Assembly (NCBI RefSeq): GCF_023006325.1
Contig: NZ_JAINDF010000001.1
Location: 550,863-614,862 of the forward strand
Origin: Kordiimonas marina
Lineage (GTDB): Bacteria; Pseudomonadota; Alphaproteobacteria; Sphingomonadales; Kordiimonadaceae
Length of the DNA: 64,000 bases
Reading direction: 5' to 3'
Shown: positions 43,770 to 52,392 of the stretch, one piece after another
Layout of the letters: each line of letters opens with the position of its first letter
Position numbering within the stretch: position 1 is the stretch's first letter
The notes under the pieces: model-generated
What the model saw: only the letters and a program-made list of their open reading frames with translations
Database searches by the model: none
Told to the model about the DNA's origin: nothing
Made by a program: the position numbers and the translations under genes

Positions 43770-44873
43770 TTACGCCTCATCGGCCACGGGCTGACCCCCG
43801 CGGAAAAACACACGCCACGCCCCCACCGTCAGAAGCGGCAGGACAAGCACACCGATGAAAACCAGGGTCAGGGCGCCATATCCCTCAGCAATCAGGTTGA
43901 TAATGCCGAACTTGGTCCCCGCCAGAACGGCGAAGATGATCAGGGCCACAGCCACGACCGGGCGTACATAACGGGGCAGCGTCTTCCCCGCCTCCCGCGC
44001 GCTGACATCCAGCCGTTCATTGACAGCGTGCAACAGCGCAGTCCCGGTCTCGACAAAGGTGCCGAAAACGACAATCTGGAACGCCAGTTCAAAGGCAGGC
44101 AGCTTCAAAGCCGTCATCAGCGCCGACGCAGGAACAGGCGCTGACCCGATCGATGGGTACAAGGCCATCATGGCGACATAGAACAGGATCGCCGGGATAA
44201 CGGCGATTGCCCCCGCCAACAGGCCAGCGCCCATAGTTTCACGGCGGCAACTAAGCCCCCGCACGGCGAACAATACCGTCGGCAGCACCGCCATATTGTA
44301 GCCGGAATAAAGAACACCGCCGCTGAGCCACCCACCCCCCATACTGGCGTCTTGATAAACCCCGGAGATGATGGAACCGAAGTGCGAGAAAGCCAGAACG
44401 AACAAAGCAATATAGACGGCATACAGGACGAACGACCAGGCCGAGAGGACCTTCTTGATGACCTCCGTACCATAGAAGGTCAGAAGGGCGATAAGCGCCA
44501 TCAGCAGCAGGGTGCCCACAATCGGCGGGACACCGGCGCTCGCGGCCACCAATTCGCCCGCCGCCGAGGCCAGGACCGACAGAATCAGGAGCAGCAGGGC
44601 GACAAATGCCAGCTCGAAAATAACCCAGGCCCGGCCTAACAAAGCCCGGCAAAACTGGCGGTAATCATAGGTGCCGTTCACACGCGCGAATTCAAAGCCC
44701 AGTGCCAGGACTATGCCGAAGACAAAACCGGCAACAAGAAGCCCCAGCACGCCACCGATGGGACCGCTCTGGAAGAAAAACTCAACCAACTCGCGCCCGG
44801 TAGCATAGCCGCCACCGATGACGACGGATTGGAACATGAAACCGGGCAGCAAATATTTCTGGAAGAAGCTCAT
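43770..44873 (-). CDS. YkvI-family membrane transporter
   Basis: 367-aa integral membrane protein with about ten hydrophobic helices. The N-terminal F-Q-S-V-V-I-G-G-G-Y-A-T-G-R-E-L-V-E-F-F is typical of YkvI-like proteins, which are distant relatives of APC/LeuT-fold amino-acid transporters. I chose the ATG at 44873, with GGGGAG 8 bases upstream, over a GTG at 44882. The start overlaps the stop of the leader ORF (ATGA), so translation is coupled. It heads the dgcN-dgcA operon, so uptake of D-glutamate or a related D-amino acid is the likely role. Confidence 0.85.
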   Translation of the reverse strand: MSFFQKYLLPGFMFQSVVIGGGYATGRELVEFFFQSGPIGGVLGLLVAGFVFGIVLALGFEFARVNGTYDYRQFCRALLGRAWVIFELAFVALLLLILSVLASAAGELVAASAGVPPIVGTLLLMALIALLTFYGTEVIKKVLSAWSFVLYAVYIALFVLAFSHFGSIISGVYQDASMGGGWLSGGVLYSGYNMAVLPTVLFAVRGLSCRRETMGAGLLAGAIAVIPAILFYVAMMALYPSIGSAPVPASALMTALKLPAFELAFQIVVFGTFVETGTALLHAVNERLDVSAREAGKTLPRYVRPVVAVALIIFAVLAGTKFGIINLIAEGYGALTLVFIGVLVLPLLTVGAWRVFFRGGQPVADEA

Positions 44874-45127
44874 GCCCAGCACTCCCCTTTCCCGAAAAGG
44901 CAGTCATGCTCGCGGATGATGTCCGCCAAACGCTCCAAAAATCTCATGACCTGATTCCGCATCTTCATGCCATTAAAAAAACTGGGGGTACCTGGGAGGG
45001 AAGCACCCCCAAAAGGCGCACAGAAGAGGATGGCACCCCCAAAGGATATGCAGGGTCCAGAACGCTGGTATCCGGCTGGACCAGATTGCCCGGGGCCAGG
45101 CAAAAAACCGTCGCGGTATGGCCTCAT
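44870..45127 (-). CDS. 85-residue leader ORF coupled to the transporter gene
   Basis: Starts at ATG 45127 with a strong GGGAGG site 7 bases upstream and ends in TGA overlapping the transporter ATG. The first 53 residues are rich in Gly, Pro and Phe (R-D-G-F-L-P-G-P-G-Q-S-G-P-A-G-Y) and look like a leader; the last 32 (R-F-L-E-R-L-A-D-I-I-R-E-H-D) form an amphipathic helix. A terminator-like hairpin lies inside the ORF (44974-45011), so ribosome passage would decide whether transcription reaches the operon. It could be a real small protein or only a regulatory leader. Confidence 0.55.
   Translation of the reverse strand: MRPYRDGFLPGPGQSGPAGYQRSGPCISFGGAILFCAPFGGASLPGTPSFFNGMKMRNQVMRFLERLADIIREHDCLFGKGECWA
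44974..45045 (-). promoter_or_regulatory. putative transcription attenuator inside the leader
   Basis: On the minus strand, TGGGGGT (45011-45005) pairs with ACCCCCA (44989-44983), followed by G and TTTTTTT: an intrinsic terminator. A second copy of the 5' arm, in the repeat CCTTT(T)GGGGGTGC, lies 30 bases upstream (45045-45033), so two arms compete for one partner. Just 5' is another hairpin, GGTCCAG/CTGGACC (45054-45060 with 45076-45082). This resembles a ribosome- or ligand-controlled attenuator. No known riboswitch consensus is recognised. Confidence 0.55.
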
Positions 45128-45352
45128 AAGATTTTCCTCCCACTCCACAACGGCTGCAAATAGCGTCATTGGCACCGCATTTATAGCAGCCTTATTTTTT
45201 AAATCAAACTATTTTAGCTGTGTTATTTATTATTATAGCAGTTATAATGGGAACCATGGCCGGACAACAGCTTGAGTCCGGCGGGGAATCTGTATAAAAG
45301 GCTGGTAAATGCCCGCCTTAAGGGCATCCGTGAGATAACAGGCAGACACCAC
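45128..45352. promoter_or_regulatory. AT-rich divergent promoter region, leader / gntR
   Basis: The stretch 45185-45250 is strikingly AT-rich compared with the genes. TATAAT occurs at 45243-45248 on the plus strand, suited to the gntR gene. On the minus strand TATAAT occurs at 45237-45232, suited to the dgc operon. The two overlapping promoters would be an efficient target for the GntR regulator. Confidence 0.5.
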
Positions 45353-46039
45353 ATGCAGAGAGATGAGCTCCAGAACAGCGATGCACGCGCAGCCTATGAG
45401 GCCATCATGGACGCCATCGTCACCCAGCAGCTGGCGCCAAGCCAGAAGGTGTCGGAGAATATCCTGAGCGATATGTTTGGCATCAGCCGCACGATTGCGC
45501 GTAACCTCATCGAGCGCCTGATCGCCAAGCAGTTCCTTGTCTCGGTATCGCCGCGCGTGACGCTCGTCGCCCCGCTCACGCTTCTGGATATCAAGCAGAA
45601 TTTTACCCTGCGCAAGGTTCTGCTGCCCGCGATCTTTTCCCTCACCGCCGCCAAAGTCGACCTGGAGGCACTGAAGCTGCTGAACCAGGAAATTGAGAAG
45701 ATGCAGCCGGTCTCCAACGACGAGGAGGCACTGGAGCTTCTCAAGAAGAACAAGCAGATGAACCTGATGCTGGTCGAAGACGCGGGCTACCCGCTGATGA
45801 TCGAATGGGCCCACCAACTTGAAGACACGGCGATGCGTATCTACTGGCTATACCTGAAAGCTCAGAAGCGCCTGCCCTACGCGAGCGACCAGCAGGCTAT
45901 GACCATCAATGTCATGAAGAATGATGAACCGACGCGCCTGAAGGCCATCATTCAGGAGGTCCTGAACCAGACGGAAGAACGCATCCTGACGACGATCTTC
46001 TCCAATGAGCAATTCTACTCGCAGGACCTGAAGGTTTAG
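45353..46039 (+). CDS. GntR-family transcriptional regulator (FCD type)
   Basis: 228-aa regulator. The winged helix-turn-helix at the N-terminus (A-Y-E-A-I-M-D-A-I-V, then V-S-E-N-I-L-S-D-M-F-G-I-S-R-T-I-A-R-N-L-I-E-R-L) is followed by an all-helical FCD-like effector domain. I start at the ATG at 45353; the frame is open back to a TTG at 45272, but that region is promoter. It is divergent from the dgc operon and upstream of dadA, so it is a good candidate regulator of both. The effector is probably a D-amino acid or keto acid. Confidence 0.85.
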   Translation: MQRDELQNSDARAAYEAIMDAIVTQQLAPSQKVSENILSDMFGISRTIARNLIERLIAKQFLVSVSPRVTLVAPLTLLDIKQNFTLRKVLLPAIFSLTAAKVDLEALKLLNQEIEKMQPVSNDEEALELLKKNKQMNLMLVEDAGYPLMIEWAHQLEDTAMRIYWLYLKAQKRLPYASDQQAMTINVMKNDEPTRLKAIIQEVLNQTEERILTTIFSNEQFYSQDLKV

Positions 46040-46178
46040 GCGTTAAGCGCTCCCGCACCTTCCCCTCACACCCCCAAATCTTAGCAGCCCGACACCCCAG
46101 CGCCACCCACCGGAGCAGGCGTACAGCCCGTGCTCGCCAGCGCTGAGTTCCATGAAAATAAAATATATTTCTTTTCAT

Positions 46179-46205
46179 AATAATATTTACTATAAGAATA
46201 TTATT
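46179..46205. promoter_or_regulatory. AT-only inverted repeat upstream of dadA
   Basis: AATAATATT (46179-46187) and AATATTATT (46197-46205) are perfect 9-bp inverted arms with a 9-base spacer, 45 to 72 bases before the dadA start. Possible operator for the neighbouring GntR or XRE regulator; an AT-rich -10 region could also explain part of it. Confidence 0.5.
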
Positions 46206-46250
46206 GAATGATCCTCGTTACTTTTCCTACGGATTCGGGATAAACCCACG

Positions 46251-47519
46251 ATGAAAGCAGTCATCATAGGGGCCGGCCTGCAAGGCATTGCCACCGCCTA
46301 TTTTCTCTCCAAAGCCGGGCTGGATGTCACGGTGCTCGAGCGCCGCGAAACCGCTGGTCTTGAAACCAGTTATGCCAATGGCGGCATCTTGACGCCCAGC
46401 ATGTCCGACCCCTGGAATGCCCCCGGCTGCTGGAAGGAAATGCTGCTGACCATCGGCCGGGAGGACAGCCCCCTGATGGTCCGGCCCAAGGCCCTGCCGA
46501 GCATGATTGGCTGGGGCCTCAAGTTCCTGGGCAATGCCACGGCTGAGGCCTATGCGCGTAGCACCGCCGCCAACTTCAAGCTGGGATATTTTTCCGTGGA
46601 CATGATGCACGAGATCCGGGCCGAGCAGGATATCGCCTATGACTTTTCCCCCCGTGGCACGTTGAAGCTTTATTCCGATCCGAAACTGCTGGCACAAAAG
46701 ACGTCGCTACTGGATCAACTGGTCCCCCACGGGCTGCGTTTCGACATTCTTTCCCCACGGGAGATTGTCGCGCATGAACCCGCCCTGGCGCCGACGGCCG
46801 ACCGACTGGTGGGAGGTTTCTACTTTCCTGATGATGAAAGCGGCGACGCCCATAAATTCTGCCAGGCGCTTATGGAGAAGACCAAGGCGCTGGGCGTTAC
46901 CTACCATTTCAATTGCGAGGTGACAGGCTTCTCTCATGCCGGTGACAGCATTGCCGAAGTCATCGCCGGGGAGGACCGCTTCCTTGCGGACAATGTCATT
47001 CTGGCAACAGGCACCTTTAGCGCCGGGCTCGCACGAAAAGTCGGTATGCGGCTGCCCATCCAGCCGGTGAAAGGCTATTCCCTCACCCTGCCCACAGACG
47101 GCATGAAGCATGTCCCATCCATCCCGATTGTGGATGACAGCCTCCATGCCGCGATCACGCCGCTGGGCGACCGGCTGCGCGTGGCGGGCACTGCCGAGTT
47201 CGCCGGATTTGACCGGACCCTCTCAACCGGGCGGATAGAGAACCTCAGGGATATCCTGTCCACCATCTACCCCGCCTTAGCCGGGCTTGCCCACGGAGGC
47301 GACGGCGAGGCCTGGTGTGATTTCCGCCCCATGTCCGCGGACGGTGTTCCCCTGATCGGCAAGCTTGGCGCCATAGACAATCTTTATATCAATGCCGGTC
47401 ACGGCCCCTTGGGCTGGACTATGGCCGCGGGCAGCGGCCGCTTGCTTACCGACCTGATCACGGGAAAGGCGCCAGATATCGACCCCGCCCCATACCGCAC
47501 GGACCGCCCCGGTCTCTGA
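46251..47519 (+). CDS. dadA: D-amino-acid dehydrogenase (DadA-like)
   Basis: 422-aa FAD-dependent enzyme that oxidises D-amino acids to 2-oxo acids and ammonia, passing electrons to the respiratory chain. N-terminal FAD fold V-I-I-G-A-G-L-Q-G-I-A-T-A, then E-T-S-Y-A-N-G-G-I-L-T-P-S-M-S-D-P-W-N-A-P-G, which is diagnostic of DadA, and the C-terminal R-P-M-S-A-D-G-V-P-L-I-G and G-H-G-P-L-G-W-T-M blocks. It is followed by a RidA gene 36 bases downstream, which fits: RidA clears imino acids made by this reaction. Confidence 0.92.
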   Translation: MKAVIIGAGLQGIATAYFLSKAGLDVTVLERRETAGLETSYANGGILTPSMSDPWNAPGCWKEMLLTIGREDSPLMVRPKALPSMIGWGLKFLGNATAEAYARSTAANFKLGYFSVDMMHEIRAEQDIAYDFSPRGTLKLYSDPKLLAQKTSLLDQLVPHGLRFDILSPREIVAHEPALAPTADRLVGGFYFPDDESGDAHKFCQALMEKTKALGVTYHFNCEVTGFSHAGDSIAEVIAGEDRFLADNVILATGTFSAGLARKVGMRLPIQPVKGYSLTLPTDGMKHVPSIPIVDDSLHAAITPLGDRLRVAGTAEFAGFDRTLSTGRIENLRDILSTIYPALAGLAHGGDGEAWCDFRPMSADGVPLIGKLGAIDNLYINAGHGPLGWTMAAGSGRLLTDLITGKAPDIDPAPYRTDRPGL

Positions 47520-47555
47520 CCACCCTCACGAAGCCCAAAAAAAAGGAACCTCCAA

Positions 47556-47951
47556 ATGACTCTTCAACGCCTTGGAAAGCCGCCCGTCCTAAAGGACGGC
47601 ACTGTCGTCCCGCTTTCGCCCGCCGTCCGCGCAGGCCAGCATATCTATCTGTCCGGTGTCCTGCCGTTCCGCCCCGATGGCAGTTTGGCTGAGGACGACG
47701 TTGCGGCCCAAACGCACCAATGCTTCGCCAACATGGCGCGCGTGCTGGAGATGGCGGGCGCCGGGCTTGAGGATATTGCCAAAGTCACCGTCTGGCTTGT
47801 CCGCAAGGAAGACTTCCCCGCCTTCAACGCCGCCTATGCCGAGAATGTCGGCGACCAGCCGCCGGCGCGCTCCACAGTGTGCGCGGCGCTGATGGTGCCG
47901 GATGCCCTGGTTGAGATCGAAGCCATCGCCATCGCCCCGGCGGACGCCTGA
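47556..47951 (+). CDS. RidA family enamine/imine deaminase
   Basis: 131-aa protein of the RidA (YjgF/YER057c) family. It hydrolyses reactive enamines and imines to keto acids and ammonia. The C-terminal active-site region P-P-A-R-S-T-V-C-A-A-L (Arg) and L-V-E-I-E-A-I-A (Glu) is intact. AAAGGAACC precedes the ATG. It is in one operon with dadA, where it would hydrolyse the imino acid released by D-amino-acid oxidation. Confidence 0.93.
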   Translation: MTLQRLGKPPVLKDGTVVPLSPAVRAGQHIYLSGVLPFRPDGSLAEDDVAAQTHQCFANMARVLEMAGAGLEDIAKVTVWLVRKEDFPAFNAAYAENVGDQPPARSTVCAALMVPDALVEIEAIAIAPADA

Positions 47952-47992
47952 AGCTCAAGAAAAGGAGAAAGCGCCGGATCACGCCTTGGCGC

Positions 47993-48580
47993 TTAATCCG
48001 CCGCGAGGGTAACCCCAAGGATGCGGGCAGGCTTGCCGCCGGTGGCGACATAGAGGTGCCCCATGGGGCTGTCGATATAGAGGCTATCGCCTTCTTCGAG
48101 GATGATGGGCGCATATTGATCCAGCAGCACCTTCACCGAGCCCTCGAGAACATAGATATATTCCTCGCCCGGGTGACTGATCATCTGGCCTTCATTCTCA
48201 TCGCCGTCCGAAAGCTTCAGGTCCACGACCATGGGAATCATGCCCTTTTTGGAGATCATCGAGCACAGATAGCGGCTTTCATACGCTTCGGAGGAAACCG
48301 TTTCGCCCTCTCCCTTGCGGGAAACCGTCATCCGGGCTGTCGGCCTGGCCGGGCTGCCCGCGACCGGAATCTGTTCATGCAGAAGGTCGGTGATATCGAC
48401 TTCCAGCCCCTTGCAGATGCTGACAACCTTGTCGAAGCCGGGGGAGATGACATCATTTTCGATTTTCGAGAGGGTAGACTGAGCAATATCGGTTTTATCG
48501 CTCATCTGGGTCAAACTCAGACCGCGTTCCCGCCTGAGTTTGCGGATTTTTTCCCCGAGTTTAAGTTTACCCTTTTCCAT
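47993..48580 (-). CDS. XRE-family regulator with cupin sensor domain
   Basis: 195-aa repressor-like protein. The N-terminal helix-turn-helix (residues 9-63) has L-R-R-E-R-G-L-S-L-T-Q-M-S-D-K-T-D-I-A-Q-S-T-L-S-K-I-E. A linker leads to a C-terminal cupin_2 domain with H-P-G-E-E-Y-I-Y-V-L-E-G near residues 136-147. This is the PuuR/HipB-like layout often used to sense amines or amino acids. It converges with the ridA gene. A tandem repeat at 48681-48713 upstream may be its operator. Confidence 0.9.
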   Translation of the reverse strand: MEKGKLKLGEKIRKLRRERGLSLTQMSDKTDIAQSTLSKIENDVISPGFDKVVSICKGLEVDITDLLHEQIPVAGSPARPTARMTVSRKGEGETVSSEAYESRYLCSMISKKGMIPMVVDLKLSDGDENEGQMISHPGEEYIYVLEGSVKVLLDQYAPIILEEGDSLYIDSPMGHLYVATGGKPARILGVTLAAD

Positions 48581-48680
48581 ACTGACCCTGGTCCATTCTT
48601 TTTATCATTCGATACTCAACCACACACCGCGGCGGCTGCCTTCAGGCAGCCATCCCCCCGGAGGGGCTATCATAAACATC

Positions 48681-48713
48681 CACAATAATAAAACGGATAT
48701 TCACAATAGTAAA
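48681..48713. promoter_or_regulatory. tandem CACAATA(A/G)TAAA repeat, 21 bp apart
   Basis: CACAATAATAAA at 48681 and CACAATAGTAAA at 48702 are two copies with one mismatch, spaced two helical turns apart, about 100-130 bases before the XRE-cupin start. CACAATAGT recurs at 59766-59774 before dsdA. It is a good candidate for an operator of the XRE regulator. Confidence 0.45.
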
Positions 48714-48760
48714 CATACGCCACTTGCCAGCCATAGGTGGCAGACGCCCTTCTCTGCAGG

Positions 48761-50434
48761 CTATGACTGCGGGTGAGGCGCAGCCCCCTTCCCGACATAG
48801 CCTGCGCCTTTAAGGGTCTTGCCAGGCCGTGCGCCAGTATGTTTGCCATGCACGACCACCGGCACACCGTTTACCAGCACATAGTCGATACCCGTCGGGT
48901 AGCGCATGGGGTGCTGCCAGTCAGCCTGGTCCTTGATGGTATCAAGGTTGAACAGCACCACATCGGCCCACATGCCTTTGCGGATGACGCCCCGGTCGGT
49001 AATGCCCATCCTGGAAGCCGGCCATGAGGTCATCTTCCGGATGGCTTCCGACAGGGAAATGATGTGTTGCTTCTTCACATATTCGGCAATGATCCGCGGG
49101 AAGGTGCCATAGCTGCGCGGGTGCGGCAGGCCGAGGGCATCGATCCCACCTTCGCTAGCGCTCGCCGCCGCGTCACTGCCGATACTGACCCAGGGGAAGG
49201 TCTTCAGGGCATATTGAAGATCGTCCTCACTGATCATGAAATAGAGCGCGACTGCGCGGCCGGGCAGCGCCTCCAGCATGATATCCCATGCGACATCTTC
49301 CGGGTCTTTCCCAAGCTCCTTCGCGATCTCCGCGATGCTCTTGAACTGGTATTTCCGATATTTGGGCGTGATCGAGTTCGCCAGCACCACGTGGCTCCAG
49401 CCGCCCGATTCCTGAACCATGTTCGACCATTCCTTGGTCGCCGGGGCACGCACCTCGCGCTTGAGCCGCTTGCGGATTTCCGGGTCCCTGAGGCGCTTCA
49501 TGCCCTCGTCATACCCGTCCTTGAAAACCCAATCCGGCACTGAAACCTCAAGCCCGGTGCCGCCCGCCGTGTAGGGATAAAGATCGGCGGCGATATCCAC
49601 GCCGTCGGCGCGCGCCTTGTTCACCAGCTTGCCAAGTTCATGCATATGGATGCCCCACTTAGGCTGATAGGCCGCTTTCAGGTGATAGATTTCCACCTTG
49701 ATACCGGCCTTCTGGCCAATGGTGATGGCCTCCTTCACCGCGGGGAGAAGATAGCGCCCCTCCCCCCGGATATGGCTGGCATAAATGCCGCCATACTGCG
49801 CGGCAACACGGGAAAGCGCGATCAATTCATCGGTGGACTGGAAGCTGGCAGGCGGATAGACGAGCGCCGTGGTGATCCCGAACGCCCCCTGTTGCATGGC
49901 TTCCGCCACCAGCGCTTCCTCCGTCGCCAACTGCTTGTCGGTCGGCTGGCCTTCACCATCTCCCATCACGGCAACCCGCGCCTGCGTTGCGCTATAGTAG
50001 GAGCCGAAGTTCAGGGAGATGCCCTGCCTCTCCAACTGGTCAAAATAGGCGCTGATCTTTGCGGCCGGAACCGGCGTCCCGTCCTCACCGGCGATGGCGG
50101 TGGTCACCCCCATGCGCACCTTGTTTTCCGCGAGGCCGTTTTTCAGAAGCACCGAGCCGGACTGGTCCATCATGTCGATCCAGCCGGGGGAGACATAAAG
50201 CCCCTTGGCGTCGATCTCCTTTTTGCCGTGGCCGGTCACATGCCCGATTTTGGCGAAACGGCCGTCCTTGATCGCCACATCCGCCCGGACCCAGGGGTTG
50301 CCCGCGCCGTCGAGGACACGCCCGTTCCGGATCACGATGTCATATTCCGGCGTATCCGCCGCAGACGCGCCCACCCCTGCGGTGGACATGACGACAAACG
50401 CGACGAACATTTTGAAGAAACGGGTGATAGACAT
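48761..50434 (-). CDS. D-aminoacylase-like amidohydrolase with altered metal ligands
   Basis: 557-aa exported protein of the N-acyl-D-amino-acid deacylase family. ATG at 50434 with TAGGAG upstream; signal peptide MSITRFFKMF...GASA. Conserved features are N-G-R-V-L-D-G-A-G-N-P, A-S-H-I-R-G-E-G (His), E-I-Y-H-L-K-A (His), G-S-D-A-A-A (Asp) and the C-terminal R-G-V-I-R-K-G-M-W-A-D-V-V-L-F-N. The first metal motif of the family, H-x-H in P-G-F-I-D-x-H-x-H, reads P-G-W-I-D-M-M-D-Q-S here, and the metal-binding Cys after G-V-T-T is Glu (A-G-E-D-G). It is the third gene of the TonB-receptor / serine hydrolase operon. Confidence 0.87.
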   Translation of the reverse strand: MSITRFFKMFVAFVVMSTAGVGASAADTPEYDIVIRNGRVLDGAGNPWVRADVAIKDGRFAKIGHVTGHGKKEIDAKGLYVSPGWIDMMDQSGSVLLKNGLAENKVRMGVTTAIAGEDGTPVPAAKISAYFDQLERQGISLNFGSYYSATQARVAVMGDGEGQPTDKQLATEEALVAEAMQQGAFGITTALVYPPASFQSTDELIALSRVAAQYGGIYASHIRGEGRYLLPAVKEAITIGQKAGIKVEIYHLKAAYQPKWGIHMHELGKLVNKARADGVDIAADLYPYTAGGTGLEVSVPDWVFKDGYDEGMKRLRDPEIRKRLKREVRAPATKEWSNMVQESGGWSHVVLANSITPKYRKYQFKSIAEIAKELGKDPEDVAWDIMLEALPGRAVALYFMISEDDLQYALKTFPWVSIGSDAAASASEGGIDALGLPHPRSYGTFPRIIAEYVKKQHIISLSEAIRKMTSWPASRMGITDRGVIRKGMWADVVLFNLDTIKDQADWQHPMRYPTGIDYVLVNGVPVVVHGKHTGARPGKTLKGAGYVGKGAAPHPQS

Positions 50435-50484
50435 AGCAGCTCCTACATCATGCGAAGTGCACGGGAAACGATGCCGTCGGCTGA

Positions 50485-52365
50485 TCAGAAATACTGATAG
50501 CCGAGGATATTCCAGAAATAATAGAACCAGACCAGAAACAAGGCGGACGCCGTGACGAGCGTATAGTGCAGCTTCCGCCTGACACCCCATTCACGGCTGC
50601 GCCACACACGCACAGCCACAAAGGCCTGCAGGAGCGAGCTGAGAGATGCCAGAATGGGCACGGTCAGCAGATAGCCCAGGTACACCGGCAGACGGGCGGA
50701 GATATGGCTGCCATCGACCGCCATCATCAGCCCCGCCAGCAACCAGAACAACAGGTGCAGCACAGACGTTGCCGTTGAGACACGAATGGCCCGCCGTTCG
50801 AACACAGGCTCCGCCTTGTAAACCCGCCTCTTATAGATCGCCGCCAACAGAACGGTCACCAGCAAGAAGAGCGACAGGCCTAGCCACGGGAAATTGAAGG
50901 AAGCGCTGTAATAGAAGGGCGACCGGCCCCATGTCAGGAACGGATAGTTGGCCATATGCAGGGTGACGGCTTTACCGGTGCCATCCGTTTCGAAGAACAG
51001 GCGGAATTTCCCGCCCACTTCGTGAAAGAGATTATGGTCGACCTCGACAAACTGCCGGTCCCGGCCGAGGCCCGACACCAGCAGGTGATTGTCGTCCGTG
51101 GCACTCACCTTCACCTGTGAAAGCAGGCCCAGGACCTTCTCAATAGTACTGAAGTTGGAACGCCACATGAAATAGCTGCCAACATACGATCCGGCCCTCG
51201 CGCTAAAGTCCGCGGGCGCCTTCAGCGGCGCTTCCTTCACCGGGAAATAATAGTCATAGAATTCCCGCACGAACTGGCTTCTGGCCTGCCGGCCATCCAC
51301 CTTGTTGAAGGAGATGAAGATCCCGAGGTTGTGAGTGAAGTCCAGCACCAGGTTGGTATGGAAATTATCGGTATCGCCACCATGGCCGATCAGCCGGAAA
51401 CCGTTTTCGTCTTCCTGGTAGAAGCCGTAGGCCATCCCCGGCAGCCGCTTGTCGACACCGAACAGGCGGCTGTGCATCAGCTTCGCCGTTTCAGGCTTCA
51501 GGATACCGGCGCCGTCCTGCAAATGGGCCAGCATGAATTTCGCCATATCATCCGCGGTGGAGGACATGGAACCCGCAGGCGCAAAACTGCTGATATATTC
51601 AAACCCCTGCGCCTTGAAGACACCCTCTTCCCGCGCGTACCCCGAGGCCACATCAGCCGACAGCGGGGCGAGGATAGGCTCAACAAAGGTCGAATGGGTC
51701 ATGCCCAAGGGCTTGTAGATATGGGCCGCGACATAATCGTCAAACGGCATCCCGCTGATATTTTCGACAATCAGGCCCGCGAGCGCGGCGCCATAGTTCG
51801 AATAGGCCGACAGTTTCCCCGGCGGCAGAATCCGTTCCGGCATATATTTGGCCATAGCCTTCCTGAGCGGCATGACCTGATCCTGGCCCGCCGCGATCAG
51901 ATAGCCGAGGCCCCCATCCTCGAACCCCGCCGAATGGGACAGAATATCCCGCATGGTGATGGGGCGGTCAAACGTGTCGGGGATCTGGAACGTCTTCAGA
52001 TATTTGTTGACGTTGGCATCCAGGTCCAGCTTGCCCTCTTCATAGAGCTGCATGACCGCCGTCCAGGTGAAGAGCTTGGAGGTCGAGCCGATGCGGAACA
52101 GGGTACTGTCCGGCCGAACGTGCGCGCCCTCGGCCACCCGGGCATAACCGTAGCCCTTTTCCAGGATAACCTTGCCGTCCTTGACGATCGACACGGTCGC
52201 GCCGGGAATGTCCAGCGCCTCCAGCTGCGCCCGGACGACACCATCGACAAAGGTTTCAAGGGCTGCGTGATCATCCAGGTTGGGTGTCTCGGCGTTTGCG
52301 CCCCTTGGGCCTGAAAGCGATACCGCGGCCAAAAGCGAACAAACCAGAGCCAATATCTTATGCAC
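50485..52365 (-). CDS. membrane-anchored serine hydrolase (beta-lactamase/D,D-peptidase family), copy 2
   Basis: 626-aa paralogue of the protein at 39730-41637. GTG start at 52365 with GGAG 7 bases upstream and signal peptide VHKILALVCS...GANA. Catalytic S94-T-S-K97, then Y-S-N in L-S-A-Y-S-N-Y-G-A-A-L, and the C-terminal multi-helix membrane module ending F-Y-Y-F-W-N-I-L-G-Y-Q-Y-F. The catalytic domain faces the periplasm. It lies between the TonB receptor and the D-aminoacylase-like genes, consistent with trimming imported D-amino-acid-containing peptides or acylated substrates. Confidence 0.88.
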   Translation of the reverse strand: MHKILALVCSLLAAVSLSGPRGANAETPNLDDHAALETFVDGVVRAQLEALDIPGATVSIVKDGKVILEKGYGYARVAEGAHVRPDSTLFRIGSTSKLFTWTAVMQLYEEGKLDLDANVNKYLKTFQIPDTFDRPITMRDILSHSAGFEDGGLGYLIAAGQDQVMPLRKAMAKYMPERILPPGKLSAYSNYGAALAGLIVENISGMPFDDYVAAHIYKPLGMTHSTFVEPILAPLSADVASGYAREEGVFKAQGFEYISSFAPAGSMSSTADDMAKFMLAHLQDGAGILKPETAKLMHSRLFGVDKRLPGMAYGFYQEDENGFRLIGHGGDTDNFHTNLVLDFTHNLGIFISFNKVDGRQARSQFVREFYDYYFPVKEAPLKAPADFSARAGSYVGSYFMWRSNFSTIEKVLGLLSQVKVSATDDNHLLVSGLGRDRQFVEVDHNLFHEVGGKFRLFFETDGTGKAVTLHMANYPFLTWGRSPFYYSASFNFPWLGLSLFLLVTVLLAAIYKRRVYKAEPVFERRAIRVSTATSVLHLLFWLLAGLMMAVDGSHISARLPVYLGYLLTVPILASLSSLLQAFVAVRVWRSREWGVRRKLHYTLVTASALFLVWFYYFWNILGYQYF

Positions 52366-52392
52366 GGAAGGTCTCCATAAAAGGAAGAAAAC

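Noticed and set aside
44974-45127. Glycine or guanidine riboswitch before the transporter gene
   Set aside because: The repeated GGGGGTGC units and hairpins do not match the conserved cores I know; it is kept as an uncharacterised attenuator.
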